Shown here one piece after another: positions 53,998-59,324 of a stretch of 59,324 nt of DNA; position 1 is the first letter of the stretch; every line of letters begins with the position of its first letter. The DNA comes from Ensifer sp. LCM 4579 (GTDB taxonomy: Bacteria > Pseudomonadota > Alphaproteobacteria > Rhizobiales > Rhizobiaceae). A program made the position numbers and the translations under genes. Location: NCBI RefSeq assembly GCF_001854885.1, contig NZ_MDDV01000010.1:91356-150679 (forward strand). The letters are read 5' to 3'. Under the pieces are notes generated by a model that had not been told where the DNA came from, ran no database searches, and worked only from the letters and a program-made list of their open reading frames with translations.

Positions 53998-55713
53998 ATG
54001 GTTGAAGCGAGCAAGAGTGAGCGAGAGATCTCTGACGGCAGCCTGCAGTCGGCAGCCAGCTATATTCGCCACTATCTCCGGCGTCCCTTCAGCTTTTATC
54101 TGATTTCGCTCCTGTTGATCGCGATCATACCACCCTTCATCTTCTCGCTGGTGATCCTGAAGCGCAGCCTGGATGCACAGGAGCAGGTGGTTACCTCGCT
54201 GCTCAAGGCCTCCACCGGATCCGTCACGCGCATCGTCGAGCGCGAGGTGGAAGGAATGCTGACGACGCTGAAGGTGCTTTCGACCTCGCCGGCGATCAAT
54301 CTCGACGACATGGGCACCTTCTTCGATCGCGCTTCGGTGGCGCTCGCCGATTCCGATTCCGACATGATCATGATCGACCGCAACCATGATCTGCGCTTGA
54401 ACACGCGCTTTCCACTCGGAACGCCGCTCGGCAAGGCTTCGGATCCAGAAGTCGAAAGCGCCTTCACAAGCGCGATGCATTCCGTCTCGGGCGTCTTCTT
54501 CTCCGAAGCAAGCGGGCGATGGGTCTTCAATGTCTACCTGCCCTATATGGCGTCCAACGGAGAGCAATATCTGCTGGGCCTGACCCAGGATGCATCCAGC
54601 ATGGGGAAGGCCGTCAACCGTGAAACGCTGTCGCCCGGCTGGAATGCGGCGCTTGTCGATCGCGCTGGCAAGGTTATCGCCTCTTCCGATCCGGCGGTCA
54701 GGTCGGGCGAGCCGTTCTTCCTGAAGGCGCTGCCGGCGATCAGCATCGGTGTTGGCAATGTCGCTGCGAACGGCACGGAATATCGGGTCGCATCGGAATT
54801 TTCCGTTGTGTCCGGCTGGCGCATCGTTGCCTGGGCGCCGCGCCAAATCGTCGATCAGCCGATGGTTTCGTCGTTCCTGTGGCTGTCGCTCGGCGGAGTG
54901 CTCTTTGCCGGTATCGCCATCGCTGGTTCGCTGACGATCGCGCGGCTGCTGACGCAGGGCGTCAAGCTCCTGGCGCTCGACGCGCGGCGTCTCGGTGCCG
55001 GCGAAGCGATCGAGCCGCGGCGCTATGTGATCGCCGAAGTCGAGGCCGTATCGGCGGCTCTGGCGCTCGCGGCGGCCGCGCGCACGCGGGCCGAAGCGGA
55101 AATTCGCCTTCTGATGCGCGAAGTCGCCCACCGCTCGAAGAACCAGTTGACGGTTATCCAGTCGATGCTCGCCCAGTCTGCCGCGTCCGCCGACGATACG
55201 ACGGAATTCGTCGATGCATTCCGCCGGCGCCTGGCTGGCCTGGCGCGCTCGACCGACCTGATGCTTGCCAACGCCGCGCTCGGGGTCGAGTTCCGCGAAT
55301 TGGTGCTGGGCCAGTTGCAGCCCTTTATGCCCGATGATCAAAACCGTGTCATACTCAAGGGTCCAGATCTGCGGCTGGACACGCAAATGGCCCAGACGCT
55401 CGGCATGGTCTTTCACGAGCTGTCGACCAACGCCATCAAGCATGGCGCGCTCGCCAATCCGGCCGGGACGATCATGCTGGAGTGGTCGATGGAGGAGAAA
55501 ATGCTCGTCATTCGCTGGCGCGAGCGTGGCGCGAAGATGAGCGTCTCGAACAAGGCTAGGCCCCGCAGGGGGTTCGGAACCATCGTGATCGAGCGCATGC
55601 TCGGCATGGCGCTGAGCGCCGAACTGGAGCGAACGATGCACGCCGACGGCATCGAATGGCTCATTCGCATCCCGCGTGACGGGGGAAATAGCCGCGAGGA
55701 AGCGGCGTCGTAG
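53998..55713 (+). CDS. Membrane sensor histidine kinase, HisKA_2/HWE-like
   Basis: 571 residues. Two spans (about 32-54 and 292-315) bracket a 235-residue periplasmic, Cache-like sensor domain. A short linker (HAMP-like) leads to the dimerisation segment LLMREVAHRSKNQLTVIQSM, with the phosphorylated His at 378. The ATPase domain has the N-box VFHELSTNAIKHGAL and a late RGFGTIVIERML. This family is common in rhizobia and often signals to PhyR-type general stress response or single-domain regulators. No response regulator is adjacent; partner unknown. Confidence 0.9.
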   Translation: MVEASKSEREISDGSLQSAASYIRHYLRRPFSFYLISLLLIAIIPPFIFSLVILKRSLDAQEQVVTSLLKASTGSVTRIVEREVEGMLTTLKVLSTSPAINLDDMGTFFDRASVALADSDSDMIMIDRNHDLRLNTRFPLGTPLGKASDPEVESAFTSAMHSVSGVFFSEASGRWVFNVYLPYMASNGEQYLLGLTQDASSMGKAVNRETLSPGWNAALVDRAGKVIASSDPAVRSGEPFFLKALPAISIGVGNVAANGTEYRVASEFSVVSGWRIVAWAPRQIVDQPMVSSFLWLSLGGVLFAGIAIAGSLTIARLLTQGVKLLALDARRLGAGEAIEPRRYVIAEVEAVSAALALAAAARTRAEAEIRLLMREVAHRSKNQLTVIQSMLAQSAASADDTTEFVDAFRRRLAGLARSTDLMLANAALGVEFRELVLGQLQPFMPDDQNRVILKGPDLRLDTQMAQTLGMVFHELSTNAIKHGALANPAGTIMLEWSMEEKMLVIRWRERGAKMSVSNKARPRRGFGTIVIERMLGMALSAELERTMHADGIEWLIRIPRDGGNSREEAAS

Positions 55714-55897
55714 AGGTTGCGAGGCGCCTTCGCGGACGGCGCAAGTGCCAGTGCTGCATCGGCCTTTCCTTTTGCACCGGTTTCGGTTATAGGCACGCCA
55801 GCGAAGGGGCGTGCCGCCTCTTCGTGTGAACGGCCGCGGCTGGACGACATCCCGGCTGCCGGCGACCCCGAAATCCTCGAAACGAAAGGATCATCCG

Positions 55898-56167
55898 ATG
55901 TCGATCGCTGCAGAGCGCAAGGCTCAACTCATCAAGGAATTCGCGACCGCCGAAGGCGATACCGGCTCCCCGGAAGTCCAGGTTGCGATTCTGACGGAAC
56001 GGATCAACAACCTGACCGAGCACTTCAAGGACCACAAGAAGGATAATCACTCCCGCCGTGGCCTTCTCGCGCTGGTTTCCAGCCGTCGTTCGCTCCTCGA
56101 CTATCTGAAGAAGAAAGACGAAGCGCGTTACACCAAGCTGATCGGTGCCCTCGGCATCCGCCGCTAA
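55898..56167 (+). CDS. rpsO: 30S ribosomal protein S15
   Basis: 89 residues, the usual length, from the ATG at 55898 (AAAGGA upstream). It has the S15 signature [20 protein letters not shown] and [20 protein letters not shown], ending [13 protein letters not shown]15 binds the 16S central domain and, in other bacteria, its own leader. A strong terminator follows, then pnp. Confidence 0.97.
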   Translation: MSIAAERKAQLIKEFATAEGDTGSPEVQVAILTERINNLTEHFKDHKKDNHSRRGLLALVSSRRSLLDYLKKKDEARYTKLIGALGIRR

Positions 56168-56176
56168 TAGAGCTGA

Positions 56177-56211
56177 CCGGCGGGTCGCCTGGCGATCCGC
56201 CGGCTTTTTTT
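56177..56211 (+). terminator. Intrinsic terminator of rpsO
   Basis: CCGGCGGGTCGCC-T-GGCGATCCGCCGG (one G-T pair) followed by seven T. Confidence 0.9.
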
Positions 56212-56229
56212 GGCGCTCGCGCGCCACAC

Positions 56230-56332
56230 TGCATCTTTCCATAAATCGGATCCGATTTAAGGCTAGAAGACATGCAGGCAGTCGAAATGCTGCACCGACA
56301 TCGCGCCTTAAGAAAAGCCGCGCTTCGCTGCA
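56230..56332 (+). repeat. RIME-like repeat between rpsO and pnp
   Basis: TGCATCTTTCCATAAATCGGATCCGATTTAAGGCTAGAAGACATGCA-..., then GTCGAAATGCTGCACCGACATCGCG-...-CGCGCTTCGCTGCAG. The rest of the 56333-56622 gap is the pnp leader, with no supported gene. Confidence 0.75.
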
Positions 56333-56622
56333 GAAATCGTCTCCCCAGGAGCGCCGGACGCGCTTGAAAGAAAGGGGAGACCGTCCAGCGAACCGGATGG
56401 GCCGGTATCGCGGATCAACCGATGGCCCGTCATGGGGCAGGATTGCAGGATGCTTCGGCGCCTGCTTGCCGAGGCGCTTCCCTGCGGGTGCGCAACAGGC
56501 GGCGAGCGGCCGGTCTTACTCGGAAGCCTCCCGTTGTCTTGCCCGTGATGCGCCATAAGCGGCACTGAGATCGCCCGCGCCGCAGTGGCCGCGGATGCTC
56601 TCCCGCACACGAAGGACAGAAC

Positions 56623-58776
56623 ATGTTCGAGACCCACAAGGTAGAAATCGAATGGGCTGGGCGTCCGCTCAAGCTCGAAACCGGCAAGATCGCCCGCCAG
56701 GCTGACGGTGCCGTTCTCGCCACCTATGGCGAAACCGTCGTGCTTGCCACCGTCGTTTCGGCCAAGGCGCCGAAGCCCGGCCAGGATTTCTTTCCCCTGA
56801 CCGTCAACTACCAGGAAAAGACCTATGCCGCCGGCAAGATCCCCGGCGGCTACTTCAAGCGCGAAGGCCGTCCGAGCGAGAACGAGACGCTTGTTTCGCG
56901 CCTGATCGACCGTCCGATCCGCCCGCTTTTCCCCGAAGGCTACAAGAACGACACGCAGGTCATCATCACGGTCATGCAGCATGACCTGGAGAACAATCCG
57001 GACGTCGTGTCGATGGTCGCCGCCTCTGCTGCGCTGACGCTTTCCGGCGTTCCCTTCATGGGTCCGGTCGGCGGCGCCCGCGTCGGTTACATCAATGGCG
57101 AATATGTCCTGAACCCGCATCTCGACGAGATGGAGGAGTCCACGCTCGACCTCATCGTCGCCGGAACACAGGACGCCGTTCTGATGGTCGAGTCGGAAGC
57201 GAAGGAACTGCCCGAGGACGTGATGCTCGGCGCCGTCATGTTCGGTCACAAGGGCTTCCAGCCTGTGATCGACGCGATCGTCAAGCTCGCCGAAGTCGCC
57301 GCCAAGGAGCCGCGCGAATTCGATCCGGAAGACCATTCGGCGCTGGAAAACGCCATGCTCGAACTTGCCGAGGCCGAGCTGCGCAGCGCTTACAAGATCA
57401 CCGAGAAGACAGCACGCTACGCCGCCGTCGATGCCGTGAAGGCCAAAGTCAAGGAGCATTTCCTGCCGGAGGGCATCGAAAACCCCGGCCATACCGCGGA
57501 AGAGATTGCTCAGGTGTTTAAGCACCTGCAGGCCAAGATCGTCCGTTGGAACATCCTCGATACGCAGAGCCGCATCGACGGCCGCGATCTGGTAACCGTT
57601 CGCCCGATCGTCGCCGAAGTCGGGCTTCTGCCGCGCACCCACGGCTCCGCACTCTTCACCCGCGGAGAGACGCAGGCGATCGTGGTTGCCACGCTCGGCA
57701 CCGGCGAAGACGAGCAGTATGTCGATTCCTTGACGGGCATGTACAAGGAAAACTTCATGCTGCATTACAACTTCCCGCCCTTCTCGGTCGGCGAAACGGG
57801 CCGCCTCGGCTCTCCGGGCCGCCGCGAGATCGGTCACGGCAAGCTCGCCTGGCGCGCCATCCATCCGATGCTGCCGACGGCGGAGCAGTTCCCCTACACG
57901 CTGCGCGTCGTCTCCGAGATCACCGAATCGAACGGCTCGTCCTCGATGGCGACCGTCTGCGGCACCTCGCTGGCACTGATGGATGCCGGCGTGCCGCTCG
58001 CCAAGCCCGTTGCCGGCATTGCCATGGGCCTGATCAAGGAAGACGAGCGTTTCGCCGTTCTCTCGGACATCCTGGGCGACGAAGATCATCTCGGCGACAT
58101 GGACTTCAAGGTCGCCGGCACCGAGTCTGGCATCACTTCGCTGCAGATGGACATCAAGATCGCCGGTATTACCGAAGAGATCATGAAGGTCGCGCTCGAC
58201 CAGGCGAAGTCCGGCCGCGTTCACATCCTCGGCGAAATGGCCAAGGCGATCTCCGAAAGCCGCGGTCAACTCGGCGAGTTCGCGCCGCGCATCGAGGTCA
58301 TGAACATCCCGGTCGACAAGATCCGCGAAGTCATCGGTTCCGGCGGCAAGGTCATCCGCGAGATCGTCGAGAAGACGGGCGCCAAGATCAATATCGAGGA
58401 CGACGGCACGGTCAAGATCGCCTCGGCCTCTTCGAAGGAGATCGAGGCCGCCCGCAAATGGATCCACTCGATCGTTGCCGAGCCGGAAGTCGGACAGGTC
58501 TATGAGGGCACGGTCGTCAAGACCGCCGACTTCGGCGCCTTCGTCAACTTCTTCGGCGCCCGCGACGGCCTCGTCCACATCTCTCAGCTCGCCTCCGAGC
58601 GCGTCGCCAAGACGACCGACGTCGTCAAGGAAGGCGACAAGGTCTGGGTCAAGCTGATGGGCTTCGACGAGCGCGGCAAGGTCCGCCTCTCCATGAAGGT
58701 CGTCGACCAGGCGACCGGTAAGGAGATTGCCGCCGAGAAGGCCGAGAAGAAGGATGGCGGCGAAGCGGCCGAATAA
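56623..58776 (+). CDS. pnp: Polyribonucleotide nucleotidyltransferase
   Basis: 3'-5' phosphorolytic exoribonuclease of the degradosome. 717 residues: two RNase PH-like domains (about 1-230 and 310-540; [18 protein letters not shown] and [22 protein letters not shown] mark them), a KH domain with [21 protein letters not shown] (about 555-615) and an S1 domain with [17 protein letters not shown] (about 622-690). Acidic/Lys tail. In other bacteria pnp is autoregulated through its leader hairpin after RNase III cleavage; not tested here. Downstream is a terminator, then an IS element. Confidence 0.97.
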   Translation: MFETHKVEIEWAGRPLKLETGKIARQADGAVLATYGETVVLATVVSAKAPKPGQDFFPLTVNYQEKTYAAGKIPGGYFKREGRPSENETLVSRLIDRPIRPLFPEGYKNDTQVIITVMQHDLENNPDVVSMVAASAALTLSGVPFMGPVGGARVGYINGEYVLNPHLDEMEESTLDLIVAGTQDAVLMVESEAKELPEDVMLGAVMFGHKGFQPVIDAIVKLAEVAAKEPREFDPEDHSALENAMLELAEAELRSAYKITEKTARYAAVDAVKAKVKEHFLPEGIENPGHTAEEIAQVFKHLQAKIVRWNILDTQSRIDGRDLVTVRPIVAEVGLLPRTHGSALFTRGETQAIVVATLGTGEDEQYVDSLTGMYKENFMLHYNFPPFSVGETGRLGSPGRREIGHGKLAWRAIHPMLPTAEQFPYTLRVVSEITESNGSSSMATVCGTSLALMDAGVPLAKPVAGIAMGLIKEDERFAVLSDILGDEDHLGDMDFKVAGTESGITSLQMDIKIAGITEEIMKVALDQAKSGRVHILGEMAKAISESRGQLGEFAPRIEVMNIPVDKIREVIGSGGKVIREIVEKTGAKINIEDDGTVKIASASSKEIEAARKWIHSIVAEPEVGQVYEGTVVKTADFGAFVNFFGARDGLVHISQLASERVAKTTDVVKEGDKVWVKLMGFDERGKVRLSMKVVDQATGKEIAAEKAEKKDGGEAAE

Positions 58777-58802
58777 GCCGGCATTGCCGCAAGAATGCGA
58801 GT

Positions 58803-58838
58803 GTGGCTCCGTGCGCAAGTGCGGAGCCACGCTTCGTT
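58803..58838 (+). terminator. Intrinsic terminator of pnp
   Basis: GTGGCTCCG-TGCGCAAGTG-CGGAGCCAC then GCTTCGTTT. A second G/C-rich hairpin, CCCCTCCCC-ACAA-GGGGGAGGGG, follows at 58866-58888; it is a common chromosomal repeat type. Confidence 0.75.
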
Positions 58839-58894
58839 TCCGCCGTAAAGAAGACCCCTCCCCAACCCCTCCCCACAAGGGGGAGGGGCTCACT

Positions 58895-59324
58895 TGTCCG
58901 AACCGGATAGATAGGTAACAGAACGGACCGTTTACATAGGTGACAGTTCTCTAAGAGCCGGGAGGTAACCGGCGATGGTTTGGAGAGAGACTGGCATCAT
59001 GGACGAGCGGCTGAAGTTTGTTGCGGCGTGTCTGTCTGGCGAGGAGACGATGGCGGCGTTGTGCCGGGTCTATGGGATTTCACGCAAGACTGGCTACAAA
59101 TGGCTGAAACGCTACGAGGCGCAGGGGCCGGAGGGTTTGCACGATCGACCGCGGGCGCCGCTCAACCATGGGCGGGCGACGGCGGCCGAGCTGGTGGAGC
59201 GGATCGTTGCCGAGAAGGAGGCGCATCCGCAGTGGGGACCGAAGAAGATCGCTGCGCGGCTTACCCGGTTCTATCCGGAGCTTGACTGGCCAGCGGTTTC
59301 GACGATGGGCGAGATCCTGAAGCG
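58895..59324 (+). mobile_element. IS481-like insertion sequence, truncated by window end
   Basis: The transposase frame that begins at 58975 and runs off the window, with pieces such as TAGGTAACAG and TAGGTGACAG (58911 and 58937) repeated upstream, indicates an IS left end between about 58895 and 58935. The exact terminal repeat and target duplication cannot be fixed without the right end. Confidence 0.6.
58975..59324 (+). CDS. IS481-family transposase, N-terminal part
   Basis: 116 codons from the ATG at 58975 (GGGAGG upstream) with no stop before the edge. The N-terminal helix-turn-helix is MAALCRVYGISRKTGYKWLKRY, followed by GLHDRPRAPLNHGRAT and a leucine/glutamate segment with HPQWGPKKIAARL. 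This is the order seen in IS481/IS3-like transposases (HTH then a DDE rve core, which lies outside the window). Complete or degraded state cannot be judged. Confidence 0.88.
   Translation, partial: MVWRETGIMDERLKFVAACLSGEETMAALCRVYGISRKTGYKWLKRYEAQGPEGLHDRPRAPLNHGRATAAELVERIVAEKEAHPQWGPKKIAARLTRFYPELDWPAVSTMGEILK

Noticed and set aside
58866..58888. CCCCTCCCC-ACAA-GGGGGAGGGG considered as part of a CRISPR or IS end
   Set aside because: Single copy here, no spacers, and of the common chromosomal hairpin type; listed only with the pnp terminator.
56308..58893. An 861-codon open frame on the minus strand opposite pnp
   Set aside because: Same reason: antisense to a certain gene with no independent support.

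Overview
The window is about 59 kb of alphaproteobacterial chromosome, most likely Sinorhizobium/Ensifer or a close relative. The reasons are the high GC, the rimP-nusA-ylxR-infB-rbfA-truB-rpsO-pnp block, a membrane-anchored CycM-type cytochrome c, an Aap-type amino-acid transporter, a DUF1127 micro-protein and at least eight copies of a palindromic intergenic mosaic repeat (RIME-like). Genus is inferred from memory of these families, not from a search.

Layout. 1-2.4 kb: nth (cut by the window edge), a DUF2244 membrane protein with a possibly leaderless divergent promoter, and an Ada-type methyltransferase. 2.4-8.5 kb, minus strand: ABC exporter-dapB-gpmA, then glk, mgsA and mepA. 8.7-15.7 kb, plus strand: a Yej-type peptide importer (binding protein, yejB, yejE, yejF) followed by a GhrA-like reductase. 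15.8-22.6 kb: ilvE, cycM, kdsB-pheA, a DUF1127 peptide, an AraC regulator, nudC and a HIT protein. 22.8-27.2 kb: SRP RNA, dnaX-ybaB-recR and a lytic transglycosylase, with a 24-residue membrane peptide convergent to it.

27.7-44.4 kb looks accessory. One unit is a LysR regulator followed by an Aap-like importer (binding protein and two permeases, no ATPase) and a MalY/PatB C-S lyase. A second unit, arranged around a GntR regulator, holds a polar amino-acid ABC importer, a ureohydrolase, a class III aminotransferase, a cytoplasmic gamma-glutamyltransferase, a succinate-semialdehyde-type dehydrogenase and an SBF-type transporter. Together they could take a guanidino or gamma-glutamyl C4 compound through GABA to succinate; the substrate is inferred.

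44.4-58.8 kb: an MFS exporter, then the transcription/translation block. Its rimP leader carries a good promoter and an intrinsic terminator before a TTG start. A HisKA_2/HWE-like sensor kinase lies between truB and rpsO. The window ends inside an IS481-like transposase just past pnp. No tRNA, rRNA operon, CRISPR array or prophage was seen. No clearly new multi-gene system was found; the most unusual items are the ureohydrolase/GGT/aminotransferase cluster, the orphan Aap-like importer, the rimP leader terminator, hairpins over ribosome-binding sites and a mosaic peptide-binding-protein gene.
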